From Leptospira bouyouniensis (lineage in GTDB: Bacteria; Spirochaetota; Leptospiria; Leptospirales; Leptospiraceae): a DNA stretch of 64,000 nucleotides. The notes under the pieces are model-generated. The model saw nothing but the letters and a program-made list of their open reading frames with translations. It made no database searches and was not told the DNA's origin. Each line of letters opens with the position of its first letter. The first letter of the stretch is position 1. Where the stretch lies: assembly GCF_004769525.1 (NCBI RefSeq), contig NZ_RQFT01000003.1, positions 310,001-374,000 on the forward strand, given 5' to 3'. This document shows positions 1 to 10,082 of the stretch, one piece after another. The position numbers and the translations under genes were made by a program.

Positions 1-50
1 CAGGATCTCCTGAACCTGTTTCCAGCGTGGTAAAAACGGTAGATGAATTT

Positions 51-1070
51 CTAATTTCCGAATGGTGCATTGTTTACCAACTTTTCTTTAGTATCGGCCT
101 TTCGGAAAAATTGTATCACAATCTCTCTAGTATCCAAGTCCTTACTCAAATAACCGTATTGTTTTTCATTTTGGTAATAGAATCCATTTGGCCAAATATG
201 ACCGCCACCTGGGATCAAATACCCTTCTACCACTTCATCGTGTGTACAATCCGAAAATTTAGTGTATTCGATATCTCGCTTCCAAAATTGGTTTAGATGC
301 CTTTTTTTCCCTTTTGTTTCTGTTTTACAGGTATAACTTTGACTCCAGTATTTTAGAGAATCCACAAAAGACAAAACTTCTCCAGCTGGGATGCGGCTTG
401 CATTGGGAGACATATCTTTTGGGATTGAAACTGTACCACCAGAAATTGGAATTATATCATCGGCTGTCCCCATAATAAAACCAATGGATTTAGTAGGTGG
501 ATTCGGACAAATTTCTACAATGCCTTTTGAAGTTACTGCAGCAACGGCATAACCAGATCGGAATAAATCTTGCGCTTCGCATAACAAACGTTGCGTCATG
601 AATCCACCATTGGAAATTCCAACCGCATGGATACGGCTATAATCAACAGGAATTCGTTTGTCCAAATATTGGACCATATCGCGGAAGAATAAAACATCTT
701 TTGTATTTCGTTTGTCGGTTAAAGAGTGAGGGATATTTCTACCATCATTCCACCTGTTTGCGAACCCATCCGGGTACACGGCAATAAAACCATATTCCTC
801 TGCTTTTTCTGACATCCTTGACAAATAGATCATCCCTTCCCCACTCCCACCTCCACCATGTAAGATAAACACAATGGGAAGACGAGTATTGGATTTGTTT
901 TTTGGAATGTAATAACGAAATGTTCGAATGATACCATCGGAAACAATAGACTCCAATGTATGTTCTTTCACCGGAACCACAGAAGGTAAGGATTTACAAA
1001 AAAAAGATAAGGGAATCGTGAACATAAGTAAATGGATGAGCCGGAAAAAAATCCTATTTTTTTGAATCAT
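51..1070 (-). CDS. PHB-depolymerase-family esterase, exported
   Basis: This 339-aa alpha/beta hydrolase resembles the poly(3-hydroxybutyrate) depolymerase / LpqC / feruloyl esterase family. A hydrophobic N-terminus ends in LSFFC near residue 25, so it may be a lipoprotein. An HGGGGSG oxyanion-type motif lies at about 71-77, the nucleophile elbow GISNG at 151-155 (Ser153), and a late GGGHIWP supplies the likely catalytic His. Its ATG overlaps the stop of the upstream cupin gene (ATGA), so the two are probably translationally coupled. The natural substrate cannot be told from sequence; an extracellular ester is likely. The 50 bases beyond its stop hold no recognisable gene. Confidence 0.85.
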   Translation of the reverse strand: MIQKNRIFFRLIHLLMFTIPLSFFCKSLPSVVPVKEHTLESIVSDGIIRTFRYYIPKNKSNTRLPIVFILHGGGGSGEGMIYLSRMSEKAEEYGFIAVYPDGFANRWNDGRNIPHSLTDKRNTKDVLFFRDMVQYLDKRIPVDYSRIHAVGISNGGFMTQRLLCEAQDLFRSGYAVAAVTSKGIVEICPNPPTKSIGFIMGTADDIIPISGGTVSIPKDMSPNASRIPAGEVLSFVDSLKYWSQSYTCKTETKGKKRHLNQFWKRDIEYTKFSDCTHDEVVEGYLIPGGGHIWPNGFYYQNEKQYGYLSKDLDTREIVIQFFRKADTKEKLVNNAPFGN

Positions 1071-1540
1071 ATAAAGAAGGATTCAAAGAATCTGATGGTT
1101 TCCGGAACTTTTTCATCACCTTCTAACGGAAAGTTGGTGTGGAATTCTTTGTCGATCTTTGGGTCATATGGTCCAGATTTACCTTCGAAACAAACTGCTG
1201 TCTCAGATAAGCATACTAAACTATGCCAAACTCCTGGTTGTAAATCAATCCCTCGTTTTGGTCCTTTTGAGGATAGTTTATGGTATTCTTGGATCTCTCC
1301 ATTTTCTTGGAAGATTAAAAAACCAATTTCACCATCGAGCACAACAAAAGTTTCTGGTTTTGGATCCGACAAATGTCTGTGAGGTGAAATGTAAGTGTTT
1401 TTGGTTAAAACGTTTAAAAACCTTTGGTACACCTCTTCCTGTTTGTGGAAGTTATGGTTTGTTCGTTTTCGTTCTGCGTTTTTTGCTTTTATAACGAGGG
1501 TTCCGATCAAATCGGAATCAATGATTTGTATTTCCTGCAA
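1067..1540 (-). CDS. WbuC-family cupin metalloprotein
   Basis: This 157-aa single-domain protein resembles the WbuC cupin family, often found near O-antigen genes. The cupin metal-site pattern is visible as SPHRH near residue 54, a following ETFVVLDGEIG, and GVWHSL near residue 103. The start is a TTG lying inside the end of the upstream BFD-like gene (23-bp overlap), with GGAAGG about five bases ahead of it. It overlaps the next gene by ATGA. The enzymatic role of WbuC proteins is not established, and the esterase neighbour does not settle it. Confidence 0.85.
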   Translation of the reverse strand: MQEIQIIDSDLIGTLVIKAKNAERKRTNHNFHKQEEVYQRFLNVLTKNTYISPHRHLSDPKPETFVVLDGEIGFLIFQENGEIQEYHKLSSKGPKRGIDLQPGVWHSLVCLSETAVCFEGKSGPYDPKIDKEFHTNFPLEGDEKVPETIRFFESFFI

Positions 1541-1709
1541 GTTGACCTTCCAATTCCTGTTCGATGAAGGCTAACATATCCGGAACACAAGCCGTACAAG
1601 TATCTGCCGCTCCCATCTCACGGGCGACCTCTAATATAGGGCGGTTCGATTCTTTGACAACATTTAAGATGGTTTCAAAGAAAACTTCTGCGCAGTGACA
1701 CTTGATCAT
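1518..1709 (-). CDS. BFD-like [2Fe-2S] protein
   Basis: This small protein of about 63 aa has the four-cysteine pattern of bacterioferritin-associated ferredoxin-like domains: KCHC at the N-terminus and DTCTACVPD about 35 residues later. Such domains bind a [2Fe-2S] cluster and often serve iron release or electron transfer. I chose the ATG at 1709, which puts the CxC at the expected N-terminal position; a TTG ten codons upstream (1739) is also open. No bacterioferritin gene is visible nearby, so the partner is unknown. It heads the overlapping BFD-cupin-esterase set. Confidence 0.8.
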   Translation of the reverse strand: MIKCHCAEVFFETILNVVKESNRPILEVAREMGAADTCTACVPDMLAFIEQELEGQLAGNTNH

Positions 1710-1778
1710 GGTTCTGAGAATCAGTCTCGAAGTTTTCAAAAAACTGACAAGTACTTTTGGAAGAAAAAAGGAAGAATT

Positions 1779-2159
1779 TTACTTCTTAACTTTTTTTGGA
1801 GATTGGTTTTTTTGGTGGTGGGACAATGCCCATTGAGATAGTTCCAGAATCACCTTTTCCAACGATTTACCATGGGCCGTAATGGAATACTCCACTCCTG
1901 GCGGAAAGGAATCGATGACCTTTCGGTCGATAAGCTGAATTTTTTCTAATTCCTTCAGCTCTTTTGATAACATCTTATCTGTGATGCCAGGGATTTCTTC
2001 GCCTATTTCTTTGAATCGTTTGTTTCCAAAGGATAGGGACATGATGATCGGCAGTTTCCATTTTCCACTCAGAATCTCTAAGGCATCTCGCAAAGGCAAG
2101 ATGAGATTGGCACATTCTGTATGGTCTGGTTGAAAGTCTGTTGGTTTCCCTTTTGCCAC
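1779..2159 (-). CDS. HxlR-family winged-helix transcriptional regulator
   Basis: This 126-aa protein matches the HxlR/MarR-like family: a conserved Cys near residue 16 (HTECANL), then EILSGKWKLPII, FKEIGEEIPGITDKMLSKELKELE and GVEYSITAHG. HxlR regulators commonly sense electrophile or redox stress, often through that N-terminal Cys. The start is a GTG. It is divergent from a DoxX gene 158 bp away, and the gap holds a direct repeat that could be its operator. The likely target is therefore the doxX-like gene, with possible autoregulation (inference). Confidence 0.9.
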   Translation of the reverse strand: MAKGKPTDFQPDHTECANLILPLRDALEILSGKWKLPIIMSLSFGNKRFKEIGEEIPGITDKMLSKELKELEKIQLIDRKVIDSFPPGVEYSITAHGKSLEKVILELSQWALSHHQKNQSPKKVKK

Positions 2160-2263
2160 TCTGCTTCTAACTTCTCTATCCCTAGCCGAGTCGTCAACCG
2201 AACGAAATTTTTGAAATTTGCAAATTTTTTTTTCTCCAATTCCTCGAAACGTCTATCTAAGAA

Positions 2264-2292
2264 ATAGTAGCTATATAAAAGATAGTAGCTAT
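2264..2292. promoter_or_regulatory. Candidate HxlR operator flanking the doxX -10 box
   Basis: Two identical 11-bp copies of ATAGTAGCTAT lie at 2264-2274 and 2282-2292, 18 bp apart start to start. They flank a TATAAA at 2274-2279 that would serve as the -10 of the doxX-like gene starting at 2318. Direct repeats spaced by nearly two helical turns beside an HxlR gene suggest a repressor site. The repeats are seen; the binding protein is inferred. Confidence 0.55.
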
Positions 2293-2317
2293 TGAATGTA
2301 AATTCAAGGAGAATCAA

Positions 2318-2680
2318 ATGAATTTAAAAACTATAATCTATTGGGTCACGACTGTGCTTATTTCGGTAGCAATGGTATTTAGTGCAGTTTCTTATTTTAC
2401 AAACCCAGAAGTGAGTGAAGGTTTTAAACACCTTGGGTATCCAAATTACTTTCGGGTAGAACTTGGAATTGCAAAAATACTAGGAGCAATCGTTCTCTTG
2501 GTTCCAAAAATTCCATCACAAATCAAAGAATGGGCTTATGCGGGATTTGGAATTACATTTCTTTCGGCGGCTATTGCTCATTCACAAAGTGGTGATCCTT
2601 TGTCAATGGTCATAACGCCCTTAGTAATTTTTGGAATATTGTCAACTTCCTATGTATATTACCATAAAACAAAAGTTTAA
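2318..2680 (+). CDS. DoxX-family membrane protein
   Basis: This 120-aa protein has about four transmembrane segments and DoxX-family features (an N-terminal membrane helix, then a GFKHLGYPNYFRVELGIAKILGA-like core at about 35-57, shown here only as landmarks). DoxX-like proteins are often linked to redox or thiol stress. The ATG at 2318 follows AAGGAG at good spacing. It is divergent from an HxlR regulator and separated by the repeated operator candidate, so it is probably the regulator's target. Its biochemical activity is not known. Confidence 0.85.
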   Translation: MNLKTIIYWVTTVLISVAMVFSAVSYFTNPEVSEGFKHLGYPNYFRVELGIAKILGAIVLLVPKIPSQIKEWAYAGFGITFLSAAIAHSQSGDPLSMVITPLVIFGILSTSYVYYHKTKV

Positions 2681-2708
2681 TGGTAAATGAATCTATCCTA
2701 AAATCGAA

Positions 2709-3812
2709 TTACGATTCCTTAAGGATTGAATGGTACATCTGGTAATAAGGTTTTAGGACATCTTTCCATTGGAAACGATTTGCATTCAGAAGTCCCTTCT
2801 TCTGGATCTCTTTCTGTAATTTTTGATTCGAGAGTAGTGACAATAATTTTGTTTGGAAACTTTGATTGTTTTTTGGGTTAAAGAAAATTGCTGAGTCCAT
2901 TAAAACCTCTGGCAGAACACTTGATTCTGAAGACAAAACAACGGTTCCCATGGTTTGGGCTTCTAGGACAGGAAACCCAAATCCTTCAAAGAGTGAAGGA
3001 TACACAAAGAGATTTGCTGCTTGGTAGGCAAGGGGCAACAAATCATACGGGAGATGTTCTAAAAAGAAAATTCGTTTTGGATTTTGTTTTTGGAAATCCA
3101 ATAGTTCGTTTGGAATCTCTTTGCTGATCCCTCCTATCACCAATGGAAGTTTAAGAGAACCTTGCTTCCATAATTCCTCAAGATTGGACAATAAAAAGGG
3201 AAAATTTTTATGCGATTTTCCAATCCCTACAGTAAACAGAAATTGGTTTGGTAAATGATACTCTTTGAGAAAGGTATTTACCTTTGTCTGCGGACGTTTT
3301 GCAAAATTATTTAAATCGATTCCATTATAAACAACTGATATTTTTTCACTTCGGTATCCAAAACTTTTGATGAGATCATCTTTCGTGTATTTCGAAACAG
3401 CAATAATGGATTTTGCAAACCACTTGATTGATCGTAGTACAATTTGTAAGTAGATTCGTTTGGATAAAGATGCATGTGTTTCTTTGAAATGATATGGAAT
3501 CAAATCATGGATCGTAACATTACATTTGCGAAGGTAACGAAGTGGTACATTAAAATGTGGGATGTCTAACACATCCATTTCAGCCATTTTTGGATGACCA
3601 AAAAATTCTTGGTGGGAATAAATCTTTGTTAGATAGGGAATGATTTCAGCATGTTTAGGTAGGGCATATTTTTTTAAACGACTTGGATCACCAAAGACAT
3701 ACAATTTGGCTTCCTTTGGATTTAAAGACCAAAATTTTAAAATATGTTGGATGCGAATTCCGATCCCAGAATTTTCGATCATCCTTGCATCATAGCCAAT
3801 TTTTTTTTGCAT
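2709..3812 (-). CDS. Family 4-type (GT-B) glycosyltransferase
   Basis: This protein of about 367 aa resembles group 1 (GT4) glycosyltransferases such as mannosyltransferases. The N-terminal MQKKIGYDARMIENSGIGI is the usual GT-B acceptor-domain start, and the C-terminal donor site shows YPSLFEGFGFPVLEAQTMG with the E-x7-E pattern, followed by LPEV. I chose the ATG at 3812; a TTG 21 codons upstream (3875) would add an untypical N-terminus. It is probably cytoplasmic, making LPS or another surface glycan. It is divergent from folE, and its donor and acceptor sugars are unknown. Confidence 0.85.
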   Translation of the reverse strand: MQKKIGYDARMIENSGIGIRIQHILKFWSLNPKEAKLYVFGDPSRLKKYALPKHAEIIPYLTKIYSHQEFFGHPKMAEMDVLDIPHFNVPLRYLRKCNVTIHDLIPYHFKETHASLSKRIYLQIVLRSIKWFAKSIIAVSKYTKDDLIKSFGYRSEKISVVYNGIDLNNFAKRPQTKVNTFLKEYHLPNQFLFTVGIGKSHKNFPFLLSNLEELWKQGSLKLPLVIGGISKEIPNELLDFQKQNPKRIFFLEHLPYDLLPLAYQAANLFVYPSLFEGFGFPVLEAQTMGTVVLSSESSVLPEVLMDSAIFFNPKNNQSFQTKLLSLLSNQKLQKEIQKKGLLNANRFQWKDVLKPYYQMYHSILKES

Positions 3813-3959
3813 TTGAATGTTGATTATGTCCTTTCGAATTAAAAAAAGGAAATGTATCTTTTCCTGAGAACTCAAGTCTAGTCAAATAAGTAGTGAATAT
3901 TCTGCATTCAAATTTTGAAAAGCAGGTTCACAAGGAACTTACTTTCAAAAAGGAATCGG

Positions 3960-4511
3960 ATGGAAAACTTAATCGAAGAAATCCTTAAACAAATTGGTGA
4001 AGATCCAAACAGAGAAGGTCTCGTCAAAACTCCTAATCGTGTCAAAAAAGCTTATGATTTTTTAACAAGTGGTTACAAGGCTGACATCAACCAATTGGTG
4101 AATGGTGCTATCTTTGAAGAGAACACTACAGGTATGGTTCTTGTTCGTGACATTGAAATGTATTCCTTATGCGAACACCACTTGCTTCCATTTTACGGAA
4201 GAGCTCATGTTGCCTACATTCCAAATAAAAAGATCATTGGAATTAGTAAAATTCCAAGGATTGTTGATGTGTTTGCGAGACGATTACAAGTACAGGAACG
4301 GCTAACAGACCAAATTGCTCAAGCCATCCAAGAAACTTTGGATCCGCTGGGAGTGGGTGTTGTCATCAAAGCAAAACATTTGTGTATGATGATGCGCGGC
4401 GTGGAAAAACAAAACTCAGAATTATTCACTTCTAGTTTACTCGGTTTGTTTAAAACGGACTCAACAACCCGCAGCGAATTTTTAGATTTGATCCGAACCG
4501 GTTCCCATTAA
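3960..4511 (+). CDS. folE: GTP cyclohydrolase I
   Basis: This 183-aa enzyme converts GTP to dihydroneopterin triphosphate, the first step of folate synthesis and, in many bacteria, of queuosine synthesis. Family motifs are complete: zinc-binding CEHHLLPF near residue 61, then [22 protein letters not shown] and [11 protein letters not shown] with the second zinc Cys. The ATG at 3960 follows AAAAAGGA; an upstream TTG (3915) would add 15 untypical residues. A hairpin with a T-run follows the gene. A queE is present at 17-18 kb, so the product could feed both pathways. Confidence 0.96.
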   Translation: MENLIEEILKQIGEDPNREGLVKTPNRVKKAYDFLTSGYKADINQLVNGAIFEENTTGMVLVRDIEMYSLCEHHLLPFYGRAHVAYIPNKKIIGISKIPRIVDVFARRLQVQERLTDQIAQAIQETLDPLGVGVVIKAKHLCMMMRGVEKQNSELFTSSLLGLFKTDSTTRSEFLDLIRTGSH

Positions 4512-4545
4512 GTTCAATTTTTAAATTCTTTTTTTCTGATTCATG

Positions 4546-4578
4546 CTGGACTTTTTTTCAAAAAAGTTCAGTCTTTTT
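4546..4578 (+). terminator. Rho-independent terminator after folE
   Basis: An inverted repeat beginning CTGGACTTTTTT pairs with AAAAAAGTTCAG (one G-T wobble) and is followed by CTTTTT. It lies between folE and the acetyl-CoA synthetase gene and ends about 17 bp before the next start, so the two genes are probably separate transcripts. Confidence 0.65.
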
Positions 4579-4594
4579 CCTCTAGAGGGACACA

Positions 4595-6559
4595 ATGCCG
4601 AAAGAAAGAATCGTGGCACCATCCAAAGAATTTGCCAAACTTGCAAACGTTAGCTTAAAAGAATACAAAGCAAAATACAAAGAATCGATTGAAAAACCTG
4701 AAAAATTTTGGGCGGAACAAGCAAAACGCCTAACATGGTTTAAAAAATGGACCAAAGTTTTAAAACATGACTTTGCAAAAGCAAAAGTAGAATGGTTTGT
4801 GGGTGGGAAACTGAATGTTTCCTATAATTGTTTAGACCGACACCTTAACTCTCCCTTAAAAAACAAAGCTGCTCTCATCTGGGAAGGTGACAATCCAGAC
4901 GAATCCAAAGTCCTCACTTACCACGACTTACATAGAGAAGTGAATCACTTCGCAAACGTTTTAAAGAAGTTCAAAGTGAAAAAAGGAGACAGGGTTCTTA
5001 TTTACCTTCCGATGGTCCCTGAACTTGCTATCGCCACTCTTGCTTGTACTCGCATCGGTGCCGTACATTCTGTTGTCTTTGGTGGCTTTTCTCCAGAAGC
5101 ACTTCTTGGTCGCATTGAAGATTGTAAACCAACCTTGGTCATCACTGCCGATGGTGGTTATCGCGGTGGTAAACCCATTGAACTGAAAAAAAATGTGGAT
5201 GCGGCTCTTGCTGAAACCAAGTTCAAAGTGAACGATGTCATCGTTGTCAAACGAACGGGTGATGAAGGAAATCTGAATTGGAAAGAAGGTCGTGACCATT
5301 GGTACCATTACCTCATGAAAGACCCTGAGGTGAAAAAAGATTGCCCTGCTGTTCCAATGGATTCGGAAGACCCCCTGTTTATTTTATACACTTCTGGTTC
5401 CACAGGCAAACCGAAGGGAGTATTACATACAACCGCTGGTTATCTGTTAGGTGCAAATTTAACCTTTGCCACCATTTTTGATTATAAAGATACGGATACC
5501 TATTGGTGTACAGCAGACATAGGTTGGATTACAGGTCATAGTTATATTTTGTATGGACCACTTTCCAATGGAGCCACATCTTTAATGTTTGAAGGGGTCC
5601 CGAGTTACCCTGACATGGGTCGTTTTTGGGACGTCATTGATAAGTACAAAGTCACTGTGTTTTATACTGCTCCGACTGCCATCCGAGCTCTGATGCGAGA
5701 GGGGTTGGAACCGATCAAAAAACGTTCACTCGCATCACTTCGGTTACTCGGATCGGTTGGAGAGCCAATCAATCCGGAAGCGTGGGAATGGTATTATGCC
5801 AATATTGGTAAATCCAAATGCCCTATTGTTGATACTTGGTGGCAAACGGAAACGGGATCGATTATGATTTCTGGAATCCCTGGTGCCATCCCACAAAAGC
5901 CAGGTTCGGCTAGTTGGCCATTTTACGGCATCAAGCCAGTGTTAGTGGACAATGAAGGTGTGGAGATCAAAGAGAAAGGCGAAATTTCAGGAAATCTCTG
6001 TATCGCAAAACCTTGGCCTTCTATGATGCGTGGTGTGTATGGAGATCCAAAACGATTTTTTGACACTTATTTTTCCCAATTCAAAGGATATTATTTTACT
6101 GGGGATGGTGCCAATCGTGACAAAGAAGGTTATTTTCGCATCACAGGAAGGGTGGATGATGTTCTCAACGTTTCAGGACACCGCATTGGATCTGCAGAAG
6201 TAGAAAGTGCTCTTGTGGAACACAAATCGGTAGCGGAAGCAGCCGTTGTTGGATTCCCACATGACATCAAAGGGCAAGGGATTTATGCCTATGTAACGGT
6301 GAAACAAGGTGTTGTCACAAACGACCAATTGAAAAAAGAACTCATTGCGATGGTGGAAAAGGTAATTGGGAAAATTGCAAGGCCCGATGTGATCCACTGG
6401 GCGCCAGGCCTTCCGAAAACACGTTCTGGAAAAATCATGCGTAGAATTTTACGTAAGATTGCCAACAACGAATTTGATACGTTAGGTGACATTAGTACAC
6501 TTGCCGACCCATCCGTTGTTCAATCTTTGATTGATGACAAAAAAAAGTATCACAGTTAG
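4595..6559 (+). CDS. acs: Acetyl-CoA synthetase (AMP-forming)
   Basis: This 654-aa enzyme has the standard Acs length and activates acetate to acetyl-CoA via acetyl-AMP. The P-loop-like [11 protein letters not shown] lies at about residues 265-275, [10 protein letters not shown] supplies the acetate/ATP pocket, and the C-terminal [11 protein letters not shown] holds the catalytic Lys (about residue 612) that is normally subject to acetylation. The ATG follows AGAGGGACACA. It stands alone behind the folE terminator. With the thiolase at 54 kb it fits an organism living on fatty-acid-derived acetyl-CoA, although that is general context rather than an operon link. Confidence 0.96.
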   Translation: MPKERIVAPSKEFAKLANVSLKEYKAKYKESIEKPEKFWAEQAKRLTWFKKWTKVLKHDFAKAKVEWFVGGKLNVSYNCLDRHLNSPLKNKAALIWEGDNPDESKVLTYHDLHREVNHFANVLKKFKVKKGDRVLIYLPMVPELAIATLACTRIGAVHSVVFGGFSPEALLGRIEDCKPTLVITADGGYRGGKPIELKKNVDAALAETKFKVNDVIVVKRTGDEGNLNWKEGRDHWYHYLMKDPEVKKDCPAVPMDSEDPLFILYTSGSTGKPKGVLHTTAGYLLGANLTFATIFDYKDTDTYWCTADIGWITGHSYILYGPLSNGATSLMFEGVPSYPDMGRFWDVIDKYKVTVFYTAPTAIRALMREGLEPIKKRSLASLRLLGSVGEPINPEAWEWYYANIGKSKCPIVDTWWQTETGSIMISGIPGAIPQKPGSASWPFYGIKPVLVDNEGVEIKEKGEISGNLCIAKPWPSMMRGVYGDPKRFFDTYFSQFKGYYFTGDGANRDKEGYFRITGRVDDVLNVSGHRIGSAEVESALVEHKSVAEAAVVGFPHDIKGQGIYAYVTVKQGVVTNDQLKKELIAMVEKVIGKIARPDVIHWAPGLPKTRSGKIMRRILRKIANNEFDTLGDISTLADPSVVQSLIDDKKKYHS

Positions 6560-6568
6560 ACAAACAAT

Positions 6569-7738
6569 CTATAATTCCTGCGGGAGAGCGGCAAAGGGTC
6601 CCATCACTCGCAGGAATTCTGATTCTTCAAATTCCAAATCTCTCTCCTTTAGTTTTTTTCTGTATTCGTTTGTTTTTGCTTCATCTCGGGTTGAAAACCA
6701 ATAGATAGAAAATAGTAAATACTCTCTGTTTTTACGGTACGTTGCTACATGGTTTTCCAATTCAGTTGCTTTGAGATTTTTTTGGTTTATAAAATCTTTG
6801 ACAAGAGAATCGATTGCTAATGTGTCGCGGTCTTTTCCGAGATTCGCATAACTTTGGCGGATGAGAAATAAAATTTCTTTTGCATCTGAGTTTGGATCAT
6901 ACTTAAGTAGATTGTAAAAACCTCTACGAAACAAACTCAAAGATTCTAGATACCTTTGTTTCTCTTGCAGAAACACTCCATACCGAGTGAAGTATCTTGT
7001 TTCTTTTAAAAATACAGTGGATGTCCAGATGTAAGCTTGTTCTAAAAATTCTGAATTCCGACCCCGCCTTGCTAGGATTAAAGTTTCGTACATCCCTTCT
7101 TCTCTTGGAAAATAAACAAGATACCGAAGACTCAAATCATCCGCTTCTTTCCATTTTCTATTTTTAATGTTTTTGAGAAGGCTTGTTTGTAGGGCATCTT
7201 TTTCTGATACAAAAGTTTTATCAGATTCGAGAATACTCATATACGATTCGTAATCCGTTTCTAACCCCAATTGCCGAGAAAGGATGGCAGCAAGATACAG
7301 TCTGTACTTTGCATTCGGTTTTTGTTCTAAGTAAAATTTGGTAAATTGAAGCGCTTCTCTTGGTTTTTTTTCTTTTTCATAAAAATCAGCAATGAATAAA
7401 ACCAGATCCAATTGGTCTTTTTTCCGTTTGATGGATTCTTCGTAAGCATGAATTCCATCATAAACCTGACCGAGTTTCATATGTGCCTCGGCCGACAAAT
7501 TATAATACCGATAATCTGGATCTGGGTTTAATTCTTTGGCTTTGATGAGAAAATCAAATGCTTTGGCGGGTGTTTCTTGGGTGATTTTGTCCTCAGCCAT
7601 GCGGAGTAAGTCCTCATAGCCATAAAATGCTTTTACCGGGTTTAGGGGTTCTGGTTCCGCTAAAATTGGGTAAAAGGATAGAAATAGACTTGTTACCAGA
7701 ACACTAATTTGCCATATTCTCCTAGACCGAAGTATCAT
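6569..7738 (-). CDS. Exported TPR-repeat protein
   Basis: This 389-aa protein has a signal peptide (basic start, hydrophobic core, ILAEPEP near residue 26) and helical repeats resembling TPRs, for example around residues 65-110 (DYRYYNLSAEAHMKLGQVYDG region) and 120-160. It is probably periplasmic, acting as a protein-interaction scaffold. I recognise no enzymatic domain. It ends ten bases from acs (convergent) and starts 71 bp from hppA (divergent). Its partner cannot be named. Confidence 0.75.
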   Translation of the reverse strand: MILRSRRIWQISVLVTSLFLSFYPILAEPEPLNPVKAFYGYEDLLRMAEDKITQETPAKAFDFLIKAKELNPDPDYRYYNLSAEAHMKLGQVYDGIHAYEESIKRKKDQLDLVLFIADFYEKEKKPREALQFTKFYLEQKPNAKYRLYLAAILSRQLGLETDYESYMSILESDKTFVSEKDALQTSLLKNIKNRKWKEADDLSLRYLVYFPREEGMYETLILARRGRNSEFLEQAYIWTSTVFLKETRYFTRYGVFLQEKQRYLESLSLFRRGFYNLLKYDPNSDAKEILFLIRQSYANLGKDRDTLAIDSLVKDFINQKNLKATELENHVATYRKNREYLLFSIYWFSTRDEAKTNEYRKKLKERDLEFEESEFLRVMGPFAALPQEL

Positions 7739-7809
7739 CTATGGATTCTCATCGGTCATCTTCTAAAATATCTTAGAAATACAAATAAACAATCTCAAAA
7801 GAGGATCTC

Positions 7810-9957
7810 ATGAATGTAGAGTTAATCATTATCGTCATGGCGCTTGTTTCCATAGCCACGGCGATTTTCTACGCCGCTAGGGTCGTTCGAATCCAAGTGG
7901 GCGCAGAGGGTGGCAACGAAAAAGAAACCGCCAAATTAAAAGAAATCTCCGCCGCGATCGCAGAAGGGGCTATGGCCTTCCTGCTTAGAGAATACCGAGT
8001 CATTCTGCTTTTTATCAGCTTCATGACAGTTCTCATTTACCTTTTATTAGATAACCCTAAGACAGAATTTAATGAAGGCATTTATACTTCGATCGCTTTT
8101 GTTTCGGGAGCCCTTATTTCCTGCCTTTCTGGTTTTATTGGAATGAAGATCGCAACAGCCGGAAATGTTAGAACGGCACAAGCGGCAAAAACATCTCTTT
8201 CCAAGGCGTTCCGAGTAGCGTTTGACTCCGGAGCGGTTATGGGATTTGGTCTCATCGGTCTTGCAGTCCTTGGGATGATTGGACTTTTCCTTTTATTCAC
8301 TGGAGCTAATCCTACTGTCGCAAAACACATCCTTATGGAATCCCTTGCTGGTTTTGGTCTTGGTGGGTCATCCGTTGCCCTCTTTGGTCGTGTGGGTGGT
8401 GGTATTTATACAAAAGCAGCTGACGTTGGAGCTGACTTAGTCGGAAAAGTAGAAAAAGGAATCCCGGAAGATGACCCTCGTAATCCAGCAACCATTGCTG
8501 ATAACGTTGGAGATAACGTAGGTGATATCGCTGGTATGGGTGCTGACCTTTTTGGTTCTGCTGCTGAAGCAACTTGTGCAGCCCTTGTGATTGGTGCTAC
8601 CGCATCAGCCCTCGCTGATAATAACTCTGCACTTTTATACCCACTTTTAATTTCTGCGATTGGAATCCCTGCTTCCCTTATCACAACATTTTTTGCACGA
8701 GTGAAAGAAGGTGGAAACGTAGAAAAAGCTCTCAAACTCCAACTTTGGATTTCTACATTTATCGTTGCAGGTGCATTGTATTTTGCAACTGACCTATTTA
8801 TGATTGATAGTTTCCAAATCGGCGACAAAACCATCACTAAATGGGATGTTTACACTTCAGTCGCATTAGGTTTGTTTGCTGGTATGTTCATCGGCTGGAT
8901 TACAGAAATTTATACATCACACTCTTACAAACCAGTTCGTGAAGTAGCTGATGCATGTGATACTGGTGCTGCCACAAACATCATATACGGTTTAGCACTT
9001 GGTTATAAGTCTACTGTCATTCCAGTGATTTTACTTGTGATTGTGATTGTGGTTTCCAATATCCTTGCTGGTATGTACGGAATTGCCATTGCAGCCATCG
9101 GTATGATTTCTACCATTGCGATTGGTCTGACCATTGATGCATACGGCCCTGTGTCTGATAACGCGGGTGGGATTGCTGAGATGGCAGAACTTGGAAAAGA
9201 AGTTCGCGACCGCACTGACAACTTGGATGCAGCTGGAAACACAACAGCAGCTGTTGGAAAAGGTTTTGCGATTGGATCTGCAGCTCTTACTTCCTTAGCT
9301 CTTTTTGCAGCCTTTATCACAAGAACACAAAATGCTTCCAAAGAAATGGGGGAAGGTGCGATTGATTTAACTTCCATCGAACTCTTAGATCCATTGGTTT
9401 TTGGTGGTTTACTCTTCGGTGCAATGTTACCATTTATTTTCTCTGCGATGACAATGAAGTCTGTTGGAAAAGCAGCCCTTGATATGGTAAAAGAAGTTCG
9501 CCGTCAATTCAAAGAGATCCCTGGTCTTATGGAAGGAAAAGCAAAACCTGAATATGCAAAATGTGTGGATATCTCTACTTCTGCAGCTCTTCGGGAAATG
9601 ATTCCTCCAGGTCTTTTAGTTCTTTTAAGCCCAATTGTCGTTGGATATTTGTTTGGTGTAAAGTCCCTTGCAGGTCTACTTGCTGGAGCTCTTGTTTCTG
9701 GTGTTGTTCTTGCGATCTCTTCCGCTAACTCAGGTGGGGCATGGGACAATGCGAAGAAATACATTGAAAAAACTGCAGGCGGAAAAGGTTCTGAAAAACA
9801 CAAAGCAGCAGTGGTTGGTGATACCGTAGGTGATCCATTCAAAGATACATCTGGTCCAGCGATCAATATTCTGATCAAACTTATGGCGATCACCTCACTT
9901 GTGTTTGCTGAGTTTTTTGTAACAAAAGGTGGTATTGTTTTAAATTTCTTTAAATAA
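7810..9957 (+). CDS. hppA: Membrane-bound ion-pumping pyrophosphatase, K+-dependent type
   Basis: This 715-aa, roughly 16-helix integral membrane pump couples PPi hydrolysis to ion export. The substrate-site sequence around [19 protein letters not shown] lies at about residues 221-239, and a second acidic motif [10 protein letters not shown] at about 674. At [10 protein letters not shown] (about 476-485) the residue after GNTT is Ala, and a Gly follows two positions later; in this family that marks the K+-requiring subclass, whereas K+-independent pumps carry Lys. Whether it moves H+ or Na+ I cannot decide by eye. The ATG follows AGAGGATCTC, and a strong terminator follows the gene. Confidence 0.96.
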   Translation: MNVELIIIVMALVSIATAIFYAARVVRIQVGAEGGNEKETAKLKEISAAIAEGAMAFLLREYRVILLFISFMTVLIYLLLDNPKTEFNEGIYTSIAFVSGALISCLSGFIGMKIATAGNVRTAQAAKTSLSKAFRVAFDSGAVMGFGLIGLAVLGMIGLFLLFTGANPTVAKHILMESLAGFGLGGSSVALFGRVGGGIYTKAADVGADLVGKVEKGIPEDDPRNPATIADNVGDNVGDIAGMGADLFGSAAEATCAALVIGATASALADNNSALLYPLLISAIGIPASLITTFFARVKEGGNVEKALKLQLWISTFIVAGALYFATDLFMIDSFQIGDKTITKWDVYTSVALGLFAGMFIGWITEIYTSHSYKPVREVADACDTGAATNIIYGLALGYKSTVIPVILLVIVIVVSNILAGMYGIAIAAIGMISTIAIGLTIDAYGPVSDNAGGIAEMAELGKEVRDRTDNLDAAGNTTAAVGKGFAIGSAALTSLALFAAFITRTQNASKEMGEGAIDLTSIELLDPLVFGGLLFGAMLPFIFSAMTMKSVGKAALDMVKEVRRQFKEIPGLMEGKAKPEYAKCVDISTSAALREMIPPGLLVLLSPIVVGYLFGVKSLAGLLAGALVSGVVLAISSANSGGAWDNAKKYIEKTAGGKGSEKHKAAVVGDTVGDPFKDTSGPAINILIKLMAITSLVFAEFFVTKGGIVLNFFK

Positions 9958-10053
9958 GGATGGAAACAATATCATACTGTTGGTGTGATCCAGATTGAAA
10001 GTGCCAACACAAATTTATGGGCTAGAATAAGTCCATAAATTTTAACAAATGAG

Positions 10054-10079
10054 AAGCCGGCGGAAACGTCGGCTTTTTT
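10054..10079 (+). terminator. Rho-independent terminator of hppA
   Basis: A nine-base-pair stem (AAGCCGGCG with CGTCGGCTT, one G-T pair) closes a GAAA tetraloop and runs into TTTTTT. It is a textbook intrinsic terminator about 97 bp after hppA and only a few bases from the end of the convergent lipoprotein gene, so it may serve both. Confidence 0.9.
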
Positions 10080-10082
10080 GTT

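Noticed and set aside
27..296. Plus-strand open frame at the window start
   Set aside because: It is antisense to the 3' end of the esterase gene, has no ribosome site and resembles no protein; the esterase has clear catalytic motifs.
2078..2317. Minus-strand open frame overlapping the HxlR start and the operator
   Set aside because: It covers the promoter repeats and the N-terminus of a clear HxlR protein in another frame, with no family match.
2681..2708. Hairpin AATCG/CGATT between doxX and the glycosyltransferase gene
   Set aside because: The stem has only five pairs, with no T-run on either side.
8406..8837. Minus-strand open frame inside hppA
   Set aside because: It is a shadow of the hppA coding strand, Ser/Ala-rich with no start signal. 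Similar frames at 9003-9377 and 9504-9893 are also shadows.
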